This document shows positions 28,187-36,989 of a stretch of 64,000 nt of DNA, piece after piece (position 1 is the first letter of the stretch; every line of letters begins with the position of its first letter). A program made the position numbers and the translations under genes. The notes beneath the pieces were generated by a model. That model saw only the letters and a program-made list of their open reading frames with translations, was not told the DNA's origin and searched no databases. The stretch comes from Fulvimarina sp039652615 (GTDB lineage: Bacteria > Pseudomonadota > Alphaproteobacteria > Rhizobiales > Rhizobiaceae): the NCBI RefSeq assembly GCF_039652615.1, contig NZ_JBDJAC010000007.1:124001-188000 (forward strand). The letters run 5' to 3'.

Positions 28187-28681
28187 ATGAACGACCTCCG
28201 AGAACAAACTCCCGCGCCAGATATCGAAATTCGCATCCTGCGTCTGGGAGAAGCTGCGGAGCTTGCGCCGCTGCTTGCGGCTTATAATCGCTCACTGTTT
28301 TCCCAGGCTCCGGGAAAGCCGGACGTCTCCTATGCCGAAAAGCTCCTGCAGGATCGCACGGCGGAGGTTTTGGGTGCGCGGCTCGACGGGAAGCTGGTCG
28401 GTTTCATTGTATTCTACGACCTTCCCGATCTGTGGACCGGCATGCGGTCCGGCCTTGCCGACCACATCTATGTGGATGAGAGGCATCGGCGCAAAGGCAT
28501 AGCGAAGGCGATGATCGACCTTCTGGCGGAGGAGGCGGACCCGCGCGGTTGGTCGAAACTTGTGCTTCACTCGCCGCGCAATCCGGAAGCCGGTCGCCAG
28601 CTCTACGAACGGGTTGCCGCGCCTGCGGACTGGAAAAGCTTCGTCATCCGCTTTTCCGACCGGAGTCTTCCGCCCCATTGA
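28187..28681 (+). CDS. GNAT family N-acetyltransferase
   Basis: A 164-aa acetyltransferase with unknown acceptor. Motif A is HIYVDERHRRKGIAKAMIDLL (acetyl-CoA pyrophosphate loop RRKGIA, about residues 103-108), followed by the motif B region NPEAGRQLYERV. It stands alone between the repeat and the sdh operon. No strong SD is visible before the ATG. Confidence 0.9.
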   Translation: MNDLREQTPAPDIEIRILRLGEAAELAPLLAAYNRSLFSQAPGKPDVSYAEKLLQDRTAEVLGARLDGKLVGFIVFYDLPDLWTGMRSGLADHIYVDERHRRKGIAKAMIDLLAEEADPRGWSKLVLHSPRNPEAGRQLYERVAAPADWKSFVIRFSDRSLPPH

Positions 28682-29022
28682 TACCGTATCCGGCTGGTTG
28701 AGGCGGGGACCGTATCGAAGCCCCAAGCGACGCAGGAATGTTTCCAAATCCGTTTTCGCGAAGCGGGCCAACGGATTTCGTATGATTCGTGGAGGAGCGA
28801 CGAATTCACTCATGCGGACGCGCGAGGTTCCCACCGGGGCGATCCAATCGATTGAATGTCAGCATCGCGCATTGAACACTTCACAGAAGCCTCACGCACC
28901 TTGCTTTCGCACGGCTGTTGCTGCTTTTAGAGACGATCTAGAACAAAGCCGGCGCATCGGTTTATGGTGCGCCGCATCAAGAGCTGCCAGGCTGCTCGCA
29001 TTGGAAGACGGAAAGGACCGAG
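28682..29022. other. intergenic region upstream of sdhC
   Basis: A 341-bp gap that should hold the sdh promoter. I find only a weak TTGCTG/TAGAAC pair near 28918 and no gene with support. Confidence 0.4.
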
Positions 29023-29412
29023 ATGTCCGACGTGAAGTCGAACCGACCACTTTCGCCCCATCTGACGATCTACAAATTTCGCCCAACCATGGCGATGTCG
29101 ATCGTTCATCGCATCACCGGCGGCGCGCTCTATTTCGGCACGATCCTCATCGTCTGGTGGCTTGCCGCGGCGGCCAGCGGTGAAGAGGCCTTCGAGACCG
29201 CATCCTGGTTCTTCGGCTCGTTCTTCGGCATCCTGATCCTGATGGGCTACAGCTGGGCGCTCTTTCATCACGCGCTTGGCGGTATCCGGCATTTCATCTG
29301 GGATACCGGTCACGGGCTCTCCAAGGAGACCTCGACGAAGTTCGCGCAGATGACGCTGATCGGATCGCTGGGCCTGACCGTGATCCTTTGGCTTGGCATC
29401 TGGATTTTTTAA
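29023..29412 (+). CDS. sdhC: succinate dehydrogenase cytochrome b556 subunit
   Basis: Membrane anchor of complex II that holds heme b and the quinone site. The 129-aa product shows the sdhC signature RPLSPHLTIYKFRPTMAMSI followed by VHRITGGALYFG, and HHALGGIRHFIWD with the heme-ligand His. Three membrane helices are visible. Genes sdhC, sdhD and sdhA are spaced by 16 and 3 nt, forming one operon. Confidence 0.96.
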   Translation: MSDVKSNRPLSPHLTIYKFRPTMAMSIVHRITGGALYFGTILIVWWLAAAASGEEAFETASWFFGSFFGILILMGYSWALFHHALGGIRHFIWDTGHGLSKETSTKFAQMTLIGSLGLTVILWLGIWIF

Positions 29413-29428
29413 GAGGAAGGACCTTTCG

Positions 29429-29809
29429 ATGGCTGACATGCGGACACCCCTCAACCGCGTTCGCGGAATGGGCGCCTCGAGCGGCGGCACGGAGCATTTC
29501 TGGCAGCAGCGCCTGACGGCGATCGCCAATCTCGTGCTGTTCACGACCTTCCTGATCGTCGTTTTGGCGTCGATCGGCGACGATATGACCGAGGTGCGTG
29601 AGACCTTCGGCAATCCCATCATCGGCACCCTCGCGGCGCTGATGATCGTATCGGCCTGCGTCCATATGCGGCTTGGCATGCAGACGATCCTGGAGGATTA
29701 CGTTCATGGGCCGATGAAGTGGCCGCTGGCGATCGCCAACACCTTCTTCGCCTGTTTGATCGCGGCCCTTGGCCTCTATGCGATCGTGAAAATGAGTTTC
29801 GGAGTCTAA
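29429..29809 (+). CDS. sdhD: succinate dehydrogenase hydrophobic membrane anchor subunit
   Basis: Second membrane anchor of complex II, 126 aa with three helices. GASSGGTEHFWQQRLTAIAN and the heme-binding region HMRLGMQTILEDYVH are typical. I use the ATG at 29429, which has the SD AGAGGAAGGA; the frame is open a little further up, overlapping sdhC. Confidence 0.95.
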   Translation: MADMRTPLNRVRGMGASSGGTEHFWQQRLTAIANLVLFTTFLIVVLASIGDDMTEVRETFGNPIIGTLAALMIVSACVHMRLGMQTILEDYVHGPMKWPLAIANTFFACLIAALGLYAIVKMSFGV

Positions 29810-29812
29810 ATC

Positions 29813-31663
29813 ATGGCGGATAACGAAGCGAACGGCCAGCCGCATCGCCAATCGGCAAAGCAGAATGGCAAGGCCTACACCTATGTCGACCACGAGTTCG
29901 ACGTGGTCGTCGTCGGCGCCGGCGGGTCCGGACTGCGCGCCACGCTCGGCATGGCCGAGCAGGGGCTGCGCACGGCCTGCATAACGAAGGTTTTCCCGAC
30001 GCGTTCGCATACGGTCGCAGCTCAAGGCGGCATCGCGGCGTCGCTGAAGAACATGACGCCCGATTCCTGGCAGTGGCATCTTTACGATACGCTGAAGGGT
30101 TCGGACTGGCTCGGCGATGTCGATGCCATGCAGTATCTGGCCATGGAAGCGCCCAAGGCGGTCTATGAGCTTGAGCACTACGGCGTTCCGTTCTCGCGCA
30201 CCGAAGACGGCCTGATCTATCAGCGTCCGTTCGGTGGTCACATGCAGAACTTCGGCGAGGGTCCCCCGGTGCAGCGCACCTGCGCGGCCGCGGACCGGAC
30301 CGGACATGCGATCCTTCACACGCTCTATGGCCAGTCGCTCAAGAACCACGCGCAGTTCTTCATCGAGTATTTCGCACTCGATCTCATCATGTCCGACGAT
30401 GGCCGCTGCACTGGCGTCGTGGCGTGGGATCTCGACGACGGAACGATCCATCGCTTCTCGGCCAAGATGGTGGTGCTGGCGACGGGCGGCTATGGTCGCG
30501 CCTATTTCTCGGCGACCTCCGCCCATACCTGCACCGGCGACGGTGGCGGCATGGTCGCCCGCGCAGGCCTGCCCCTGCAGGACATGGAGTTCGTGCAGTT
30601 CCACCCGACGGGTATCTATGGTGCCGGCTGCCTCATTACTGAAGGTGTGCGCGGCGAGGGCGGTTATCTCGTCAATTCCGAGGGCGAGCGTTTCATGGAG
30701 CGTTATGCGCCATCCGCGAAGGATCTCGCCTCACGCGACGTCGTCTCGCGCTGCATGACCATGGAAATCCGCGAGGGCAGGGGCGTCGGCAAGGAGAAGG
30801 ATCACATCTACCTTCACCTCGACCATCTCGACCCGAAGATCCTCCACGAACGCTTGCCGGGCATTTCCGAAAGCGCGAAGATCTTTGCCGGCGTTGATGT
30901 GACCCGCGAGCCGATTCCGGTCCTGCCGACCGTCCACTACAATATGGGCGGCATCCCGACGAACTATCACGGCGAGGTGCTTAACCCGACCGCCGACAAT
31001 CCGGACGCGATCGTGCCCGGCTTGATGGCCGTCGGCGAAGCAGGATGCGCCTCGGTTCACGGTGCCAACCGCCTCGGTTCGAACTCGCTGATCGATCTTG
31101 TCGTCTTCGGACGCGCGGCGGCGATCAAGGCCGGTCAGGTTGTGGATCGCAATGCGCCGACCCCGCAGATCAACGAAGCGGCCTGCGACAAGATCATGTC
31201 GCGCTTCGACAAGATCCGTCATGCAAGCGGCTCGAATCCGACGGCTGCCGTCCGCGAGCGCATGCAGAAGGCGATGCAGGAAGATGCTGCCGTCTTCCGT
31301 ACGCAGGAAACCCTCGAAAATGGCTGCCAGCGTATCTCGCAGATCTGGGGCGAACTCTCGGATCTACGGGTCAACGACCGGTCGATGATCTGGAATTCGG
31401 ATCTCGTTGAAACGCTCGAGCTCGAGAACCTCATGGCGAATGCCATCGCCACGGTCTACTCGGCCGAGGCCCGCAAGGAGAGCCGCGGCGCCCATGCCCG
31501 CGAGGACTTCACCGAGCGCGACGACCAGAACTGGCGTCACCACACGCTGGCGACAGTCTCCGATAGCGGCAAGGTCGATCTCTCCTACCGACCCGTCCAC
31601 GTCGACTTCATCGCCGAGGGCATGCCGGAAGAAAAGATGGCGCCGAAGAAGCGCGTTTACTGA
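29813..31663 (+). CDS. sdhA: succinate dehydrogenase flavoprotein subunit
   Basis: Catalytic subunit of complex II, oxidising succinate to fumarate. The 616-aa product has the FAD fold VVVVGAGGSGLRATLGMAE, the covalent-FAD His in TRSHTVAAQGG, and the active-site region HPTGIYGAGCLITEGVRGEG. The C-terminal half is full length. Normally sdhB follows directly in Rhizobiales; here a hairpin and a gene for an unrelated exported protein follow instead. Confidence 0.97.
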   Translation: MADNEANGQPHRQSAKQNGKAYTYVDHEFDVVVVGAGGSGLRATLGMAEQGLRTACITKVFPTRSHTVAAQGGIAASLKNMTPDSWQWHLYDTLKGSDWLGDVDAMQYLAMEAPKAVYELEHYGVPFSRTEDGLIYQRPFGGHMQNFGEGPPVQRTCAAADRTGHAILHTLYGQSLKNHAQFFIEYFALDLIMSDDGRCTGVVAWDLDDGTIHRFSAKMVVLATGGYGRAYFSATSAHTCTGDGGGMVARAGLPLQDMEFVQFHPTGIYGAGCLITEGVRGEGGYLVNSEGERFMERYAPSAKDLASRDVVSRCMTMEIREGRGVGKEKDHIYLHLDHLDPKILHERLPGISESAKIFAGVDVTREPIPVLPTVHYNMGGIPTNYHGEVLNPTADNPDAIVPGLMAVGEAGCASVHGANRLGSNSLIDLVVFGRAAAIKAGQVVDRNAPTPQINEAACDKIMSRFDKIRHASGSNPTAAVRERMQKAMQEDAAVFRTQETLENGCQRISQIWGELSDLRVNDRSMIWNSDLVETLELENLMANAIATVYSAEARKESRGAHAREDFTERDDQNWRHHTLATVSDSGKVDLSYRPVHVDFIAEGMPEEKMAPKKRVY

Positions 31664-31678
31664 TCATCGAAACCGCCT

Positions 31679-31714
31679 GGTCCCGTGCCGGTCCTGACGT
31701 TCCGGCCTGGGACC
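31679..31714 (+). terminator. hairpin after sdhA
   Basis: GGTCCC/GGGACC and GCCGG/CCGGC helices separated by a 2-nt internal loop, 15 nt after the sdhA stop. No T run is present, so this could be an mRNA 3'-end stabiliser rather than a terminator. Confidence 0.45.
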
Positions 31715-31928
31715 GGGCGCTGTGTTCTGTCGATCGGTGTCAGTCCTTTCCAAGATTTAATAGTCCTGCCTCCCATTCCGCCGTTATGACGGCGGATGGT
31801 GTCGCATCTGTCCCGGCGCACTCAGCTGCAGAATCACGCGGCTCGGCGTCTGGCCTTCGACCTTGGATAGGCACCAAAAAATGCTGATTCGTTTTACGAA
31901 GCGGCCCAAGAAAAGATCGGGAGAAAAC

Positions 31929-32537
31929 ATGCACCACGTCCTCAAGAGACAATCGAGCGCTTTCGCAATCGCGGCTGTTCTGGTCCTTGGCCTTTCGACG
32001 GCAGGTTTTGCGCAAGATGGCGCTTCAGACCAGTCCGCCGCGGACGAGCCGTCGGCCACCATGGAGAGCGGCTCTTCGGAAAGCGACGACAACAGCTCTG
32101 ATTCTCCGGCTATTCAGGGCGAGATGCCGAGCAATCAGGTTGGCGAAAAGTTCGAGCTGCCGCGCTATTCTGAAGGCAACCAGATCGAACTGATCACAGG
32201 TCTCTGCGGCATCCAGATGAAGGACATGAGCAAGCCCGCCTGCGGATGTCTTGCCGAGGCCTCGATCGACGGGTTGTCCGACCCGCAGCGTGACTATCTG
32301 ATCGCGTCCGTCATCGCCCCGCCCGTATCCGATCGCATGATCAGCGATGGCCGCGTGAGCGAGGCGGATCAGAAGGACATCTTCAGCTTCCTTCAGACCA
32401 CATCCCAATCCTGCAAGGCGAAGTTCGCGGACGGGGCAAACGAAGCTCCTGCCGATGCCGGGAGTTCCGGGTCCGATGCAACGCCGGGCTCGTCCTCGGC
32501 TGACGGTGCCGGGAGCGGCAGCGGCGCAGCGAACTGA
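31929..32537 (+). CDS. exported protein of unknown function with Ser/Gly-rich tail
   Basis: A 202-aa product from the ATG at 31929 (SD GGGAG; the frame is open further up). A signal peptide ends near TAGFAQDG. An acidic Ser-rich linker follows, then a folded core with four Cys (LCGIQMKDM, ACGCLAEA, SCKAKF) at about 95-175, and a Ser/Gly/Ala-only tail. I do not recognise a family. The Cys pattern suggests periplasmic disulfides. It occupies the place where sdhB would be expected and ends in a strong terminator. Confidence 0.75.
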   Translation: MHHVLKRQSSAFAIAAVLVLGLSTAGFAQDGASDQSAADEPSATMESGSSESDDNSSDSPAIQGEMPSNQVGEKFELPRYSEGNQIELITGLCGIQMKDMSKPACGCLAEASIDGLSDPQRDYLIASVIAPPVSDRMISDGRVSEADQKDIFSFLQTTSQSCKAKFADGANEAPADAGSSGSDATPGSSSADGAGSGSGAAN

Positions 32538-32583
32538 CGCTTTGTCGGCAAAAGCCGACAACAAATTGCGCAGGCTCAGAATC

Positions 32584-32620
32584 AGAAAGGCCGGACATGA
32601 TGTGTCCGGCCTTTCTGTTT
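32584..32620 (+). terminator. Rho-independent terminator, 14-bp stem
   Basis: A perfect 14-bp stem AGAAAGGCCGGACA/TGTCCGGCCTTTCT with a 5-nt loop, then a T-rich stretch. It closes the exported-protein gene. Confidence 0.92.
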
Positions 32621-32706
32621 TGTCTTATTTCTTCACCGTCGTTCAGCTGTGTATCCGCCCGATCGGGGAAATTGCCGTCCGCTGATTGTCGCTCGCTGCC
32701 GGCGTA

Positions 32707-32829
32707 TCATACCGGCGGACCTTTGAAACCATCGGTTTCATGGGTCGTCGGCAGCCCGAGCGGCGTTTGAGCCGTTTGCCGGACGAATGAATTGACCCAA
32801 CGGGGCAATTCCTTCGTCCGGCGGTATCA
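32707..32829. repeat. dispersed inverted-terminal repeat, copy 2
   Basis: A repeat of about 123 bp sharing CCTTTGAAACCA, GGTTTCAT, AGCCCGAGCGGCG, GAATTGACC and the right end GTCCGGCGGTATCA with copies 1 and 3. The left end TCATACCGGCGGAC is nearly the inverse of the right end. Its last three bases (TCA) are the stop codon TGA of the minus-strand lipoprotein gene. Confidence 0.82.
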
Positions 32830-33348
32830 GGCGCCAGGCCCATTGATGACCGCCTTCGTGTCGCGGATCGTCTGCACATTGTGCTTCAGGACGGTTGGCT
32901 GTTCCGCCATGGTGAACGTGGCCGGATCGCGGCCGAGAGCAGCAACCTCCTGCTCGACGGCGGCGCGGGTCGAATCGCAGTTGGCATAAGCAAGATTGGC
33001 GGCAACGCTCTCGTCGAAGGCGTTCGGCGCCACCTTCATGGCCTCGTCGTAATTGCAGAATGCATCGGCGCGCAGGGCCTGTTCGAACGGCTGGGAAATC
33101 GACGTGCCCATTTCCGCTTCGATCGTACGCTTCCGCGCGTTGTAGTTCTTGAGATAGGTCTGCGACATGGCGAGGCGGCACTGCGCATAAACCAGTTCGC
33201 CCGGCTTCAAGAGAAGGCTCTTGCAGTGAGCGTCTTCCTGATAGGCGACCGGGTCGAAGACATTGTCGATCGCTTCTCCCGAATCGCTCACGCAGCCCGA
33301 GAGGAAACCGATCGCCATGACCGAGACCAGCGTTCCAAATACACGCAT
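32827..33348 (-). CDS. small lipoprotein of unknown function
   Basis: A 173-aa product from the ATG at 33348. It has a signal peptide with lipobox LSGC (MRVFGTLVSVMAIGFLSGC), then a mostly helical soluble domain with several Cys (DAHCKSLL, YAQCRLAM, DAFCNYDE, YANCDSTR). It is probably a periplasm-facing lipoprotein; I recognise no family. A GTG 18 nt upstream is an alternative start. Its stop codon lies in the terminal repeat of copy 2. Confidence 0.75.
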   Translation of the reverse strand: MRVFGTLVSVMAIGFLSGCVSDSGEAIDNVFDPVAYQEDAHCKSLLLKPGELVYAQCRLAMSQTYLKNYNARKRTIEAEMGTSISQPFEQALRADAFCNYDEAMKVAPNAFDESVAANLAYANCDSTRAAVEQEVAALGRDPATFTMAEQPTVLKHNVQTIRDTKAVINGPGA

Positions 33349-33651
33349 CGACTTGTCGCTTTCCACTCATCTTCGAATTGGGCAGAGCCACGTCTTCGGT
33401 AGCCTCCATAGGCTCCGGATCGCGGCTCGCCGCCGCTCTGGCATCACGTGCCGTTCCTGAAGCCAAAGTCCCAAAATCCGGCAAAGCTATGACAGGTTTT
33501 GGAAAGGTTTCTTCGGTTGCGCATCTTGAAGGATGCTGTTGCGAAAAGGTCGAGCTGACGTGTTTGTCATGTCCCGAGCGCAGCACGGAGACCTGGTGAT
33601 TGTCAGCGCGGTGAACAGGCGCCACCGCAATTCTGCATACGAGCTGTGTCG

Positions 33652-34185
33652 TCAGTTGCCAGAGGACGAAGCAGAGCCGCCACCAGATGAGTTCTGGGAT
33701 TGAGATCCGCCAGCATCGCTGTCTGCCTGTGAGCCGGTTTGGCCATCGGAGGCCGTTCCGAGATCGATCCCTTCGGACTCGGGCTGCTCGACGCTCGAGC
33801 GGACGGCTTTGAGAAGGTCGTCATTCACGGATTTTGCGGCGCATGTGCGCACGGCGCTTACGTCCTGCTGCTGCTTCAGATCGGAATCGCGAACCGGACA
33901 GATCTCGCTTGCAAGTTCGGGTTCCACCACGATCGTCAGGGGAACGTCCGAGATCGCGATATCCAGCTGTTTTGAGATTTCCGTGCGAACGTCCCAGTCT
34001 CCAAGGGACACATCGACCAGATTCGAGATGATGGGATCATCCTGCCCGGTCAGCGACTGCGCTGGATCGCTTAGGGTCTGTTCGGGAAGCGGCGTCCCCG
34101 ACTCGGCCGTCTGTGCAAACACAGGATTTGCGGAAAAACCGACGGCGAGGAATGAGGCTGCAAGAATGAGCCGGGAACGGTTCAT
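33652..34185 (-). CDS. exported protein with Ser/Gly-rich C-terminus, unknown function
   Basis: A 177-aa product with a signal peptide (MNRSRLILAASFLAVGFSAN, cut after VFAQ), a core of about 100 residues with two Cys (EICPV, RTCAAK) and a C-terminal run of Ser, Gly, Gln and Asn. No family is recognised. The tail resembles that of the exported protein at 31929, though the cores differ. GAAGG lies 9 nt before the ATG. Confidence 0.7.
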   Translation of the reverse strand: MNRSRLILAASFLAVGFSANPVFAQTAESGTPLPEQTLSDPAQSLTGQDDPIISNLVDVSLGDWDVRTEISKQLDIAISDVPLTIVVEPELASEICPVRDSDLKQQQDVSAVRTCAAKSVNDDLLKAVRSSVEQPESEGIDLGTASDGQTGSQADSDAGGSQSQNSSGGGSASSSGN

Positions 34186-34331
34186 GGACGAGACCTTCGC
34201 AAGACAAGAGACTTAGTTGAGGCACCATGTTGGCGCAATGTCGCGTTTCGCCAAGGGATGGCCGTCAAAAAGCACGTGTCTTTGACCATATTGCAGGATC
34301 GCTTCCGCGAACGAGATAGCGAGAAAGGATC

Positions 34332-34985
34332 ATGAACAGGAGACGCCGCGATATGGTGACGATCAAGCCGAACGAGACGGACGCCCTGATCATCGTCGAT
34401 GTGCAGAATGATTTTTGCATGGGCGGTGCGCTCGCGGTTCCTGACGGCGATGCCGTCGTGCCGATCATCAATGCGCTGGTGAAGCGATTCGATATCGTTG
34501 CCCAGACCCAGGACTGGCACACGCCGGGCCACGCGTCCTTTGCGAGCAGCCATGGCATGCAATCGTTCGAGACGATTGAGCTGTCCTACGGCACGCAAGT
34601 CTTGTGGCCCGATCACTGCATCATGGGGTCCGGCGGCGCTCAGTTTCATCCGCAGCTCAATGTTCCGCAGGTGCAGATGATCGTCCGCAAGGGCTTTCAT
34701 CCGAAGGTCGACAGCTACTCCGCGTTTCGGGAAGCCGATCGAACGACCGATACCGGCCTTGCCGGCTATCTGCGGGAAAGAGGCGTCACCCGCATCTTCG
34801 TGTGCGGCCTTGCCTATGATTTCTGCGTCAGCTGGACGGCGCAGGATGGCCGCCGGGCCGGCTTAGAGGTTTTCGTGATCGAGGATGCCTGCCGGGCGAT
34901 CGATATGAATGGTTCGAAAGAGGCGGCCCGAAAAGCGATGGGAGAGGAGGGCTGCGCGTTCGTCGCTTCCTCGGATATCGAGTGA
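34332..34985 (+). CDS. pncA: nicotinamidase / pyrazinamidase
   Basis: Hydrolyses nicotinamide to nicotinate in NAD salvage. The 217-aa isochorismatase-fold product has the catalytic triad Asp (IIVDVQNDFCMGG), Lys (VRKGFHP) and Cys (GLAYDFCVSWTA), and the metal site DWHTPGHASFA. A strong SD (GAAAGGA) precedes the ATG. A GC-rich hairpin follows at 35038. Confidence 0.94.
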   Translation: MNRRRRDMVTIKPNETDALIIVDVQNDFCMGGALAVPDGDAVVPIINALVKRFDIVAQTQDWHTPGHASFASSHGMQSFETIELSYGTQVLWPDHCIMGSGGAQFHPQLNVPQVQMIVRKGFHPKVDSYSAFREADRTTDTGLAGYLRERGVTRIFVCGLAYDFCVSWTAQDGRRAGLEVFVIEDACRAIDMNGSKEAARKAMGEEGCAFVASSDIE

Positions 34986-35037
34986 GGACGCGCGACCCGC
35001 GACCCCCGACCGTTGGTCCCGTCGTGGAACCAGTTGT

Positions 35038-35062
35038 GGGGCCGGCTGCATAGGCCGGCCCG
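35038..35062 (+). terminator. GC-rich hairpin after pncA
   Basis: GGGCCGGC pairs with GCCGGCCC around a short loop, 53 nt after the stop. There is no T run. Confidence 0.45.
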
Positions 35063-35083
35063 ATCGATCTGTCAGAACGCAGC

Positions 35084-35326
35084 CTATTCCTCGAGGTCGC
35101 GGGGACCTTTTTTCAGGTCGTCGGTGTCTTCATCCACTTCCACCGCGCGGGATGGGCGTCTTTCCAACTCGCCGCCGAGCTCATCGGGGCTGCCCGGCCG
35201 ATCGAAGTCGTTGTCCTGTGACGGTCTGGCTTTGGGTGCCTGCTTGCGGAAACCAAGGTCCTGATCGCGGTCCTGCACGTCCGGTTGGTTCTGTTGATTG
35301 TCGAATTTCGTCGGTCCCTTGGTCAC
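35084..35326 (-). CDS. small hydrophilic protein of unknown function
   Basis: An 80-aa, highly charged, probably disordered product (MTKGPTKFDNQQNQPDVQDR at the N-terminus). It has a GTG start with the SD AAGGAG 10 nt upstream, which is the main reason for accepting it. It is convergent with pncA and divergent from msrB. I do not recognise a family. Confidence 0.55.
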   Translation of the reverse strand: MTKGPTKFDNQQNQPDVQDRDQDLGFRKQAPKARPSQDNDFDRPGSPDELGGELERRPSRAVEVDEDTDDLKKGPRDLEE

Positions 35327-35542
35327 TCTTGATACGCTCCTTACCGGATCTGCTTTGATTTATCGCTTCGCCCTCAAATCGGGACGTCGCTTCCTGCATT
35401 AAAAGTCATGTGAGTGGACTCCCGTTCCGCCGCGATTGCGAAAACCGGAGGGCGCGACAATCTGAACAAGAGGTAGGGTCCATCTTGCTCGCCGGGCTCA
35501 ACTCACCACATTGGAGAGAAGAGATTTCGAGGAGCCATCATC

Positions 35543-35959
35543 ATGGACGCACAAAGCGAGCAGCATTTTCCCGTTACCCGCACCGACGAGGAATGGCGCC
35601 AACTGCTGACGCCGGAACAGTATCAGGTGATGCGCAAGCATGGCACCGAGAGGCCGGGCAGCTGCGGACTTCTTGCGGAGAAGCGCCCTGGCACCTTCAC
35701 ATGCGCAGGCTGCGGGCAACCGCTGTTCATCTCAAAGACGAAGTTCGAGAGCGGAACAGGCTGGCCGAGTTTCGATACGCCCGTCGACGGAGCCGTCGAG
35801 GAAAGCCGTGACACCAGCCACGGCATGGTGCGGACGGAATGCCATTGCAGCCAATGCGGCAGTCATCTCGGCCATGTGTTTCCGGACGGACCGCCGCCCA
35901 GTGGCCAGCGCTATTGCATCAACGGCGTGGCGCTGAACTTCGAGCCTGCGAACGGCTGA
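35543..35959 (+). CDS. msrB: peptide-methionine (R)-S-oxide reductase
   Basis: Repairs the R form of methionine sulfoxide in oxidised proteins. The 138-aa product has two zinc CxxC pairs (TCAGCGQPLF and CSQCGSHLGHVF), the substrate segment GTGWPSF and the catalytic Cys in RYCINGVALNF. SD GAGGAG lies upstream of the ATG. A strong terminator follows. Confidence 0.96.
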   Translation: MDAQSEQHFPVTRTDEEWRQLLTPEQYQVMRKHGTERPGSCGLLAEKRPGTFTCAGCGQPLFISKTKFESGTGWPSFDTPVDGAVEESRDTSHGMVRTECHCSQCGSHLGHVFPDGPPPSGQRYCINGVALNFEPANG

Positions 35960-35987
35960 AGCTCAAAAACTCGCTTGAAAACAGAAA

Positions 35988-36020
35988 AGCCGGCGCGATC
36001 GCCTCGTCGCGCCGGCTCTT
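35988..36020 (+). terminator. terminator between msrB and the convergent L,D-transpeptidase gene
   Basis: An 11-bp stem AGCCGGCGCGA/TCGCGCCGGCT followed by CTTCATCTCTT. It may serve both directions (AAAAG on the other side). Confidence 0.75.
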
Positions 36021-36042
36021 CATCTCTTGCCGTCGTTCCTGA

Positions 36043-36735
36043 TCAGACGGTGGCGGCACCATCCTGATAGGCGCCCCGGCGAACGATGACCTTGGTCCCG
36101 ATCGGAACCCGCTGTTCGAGATCGATCACATCCTGGTTCATCATGCGAATGCAGCCCGAGGACATCGACCGGCCGATCGTGTGGGGCTCGTTCGTGCCGT
36201 GAATTCTGAAATGCGTGTCGCGACCACCGCGATAAAGATACATCGCCCGCGCGCCCAGCGGATTGTTGAGGCCGCCCGGAACGCCGCCGGCATATTGCTT
36301 GTAGCGGTCCGGATCGCGATTGATCATGTTGTTCGTGGGCGTCCAGCCCGGCCAGTCGGCCTTCCTCTTGACGGTTGTCGTGCCCGAGAAGGCAAAGCCC
36401 TGCTTGCCGACGCCAATTCCATAGCGCCTTGCCGTGCCGCCTTCCTCAACCAGGAACAGATAGTGGTTTTCCGGATCGACGACGATCGTGCCCGGCTTTT
36501 CCTTGCCGGTCCAGACGACCTCGCGGCGAACATTACGATCCTTGAGAACCGAGGCCGGAATGGCCGGAACGACGCGCCCACCGTCCTCAAAAGAACCGTA
36601 CATGCCGGACAGGCCGCCATTGAAGGCGTAGCCGAGGACGCGGCTCGAAGGACCGGGCATGCTTGAACAGCCGGACATAAGAAGCCCCGACGACAGGGCG
36701 ATAGCGGCGAAGACGCCGCGACGGGTATTGATCAT
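36043..36735 (-). CDS. L,D-transpeptidase lipoprotein
   Basis: Cell-wall crosslinking enzyme of the YkuD/ErfK family, 230 aa. It has a lipobox (LMSGC) in the N-terminal signal, the YkuD core with RIHGTNEPHTIG and the catalytic Cys in RSMSSGCIRMMN (SSGC in place of the more common SHGC). The start may be the ATG at 36735 or the GTG 12 nt upstream; neither has a strong SD. This is the second YkuD gene in the window, without the PG-binding domain of the one at 25519. Confidence 0.92.
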   Translation of the reverse strand: MINTRRGVFAAIALSSGLLMSGCSSMPGPSSRVLGYAFNGGLSGMYGSFEDGGRVVPAIPASVLKDRNVRREVVWTGKEKPGTIVVDPENHYLFLVEEGGTARRYGIGVGKQGFAFSGTTTVKRKADWPGWTPTNNMINRDPDRYKQYAGGVPGGLNNPLGARAMYLYRGGRDTHFRIHGTNEPHTIGRSMSSGCIRMMNQDVIDLEQRVPIGTKVIVRRGAYQDGAATV

Positions 36736-36989
36736 GGGGCTCACCACACGGATATCTTCGGCTGGGTTCCGCGCGAGTCTGCAGGAAACATGGTTTCCAA
36801 AGCGTTATCACGCTCAACGTCGTGACTGCGTCACGGCCCTTCATCCCAAGTGTGCGAAAGCGATCTGCACTAGGCAAGCAAAAGCGTCGGGCAAGCCCCG
36901 GCTGTGCACCGTTCGGCTAGCGGATGTCACGGAACGGCAACATTTTGCCGTGCGGAACGCGTGTCCTGCGGGTGCGATCATTGCAAGCC

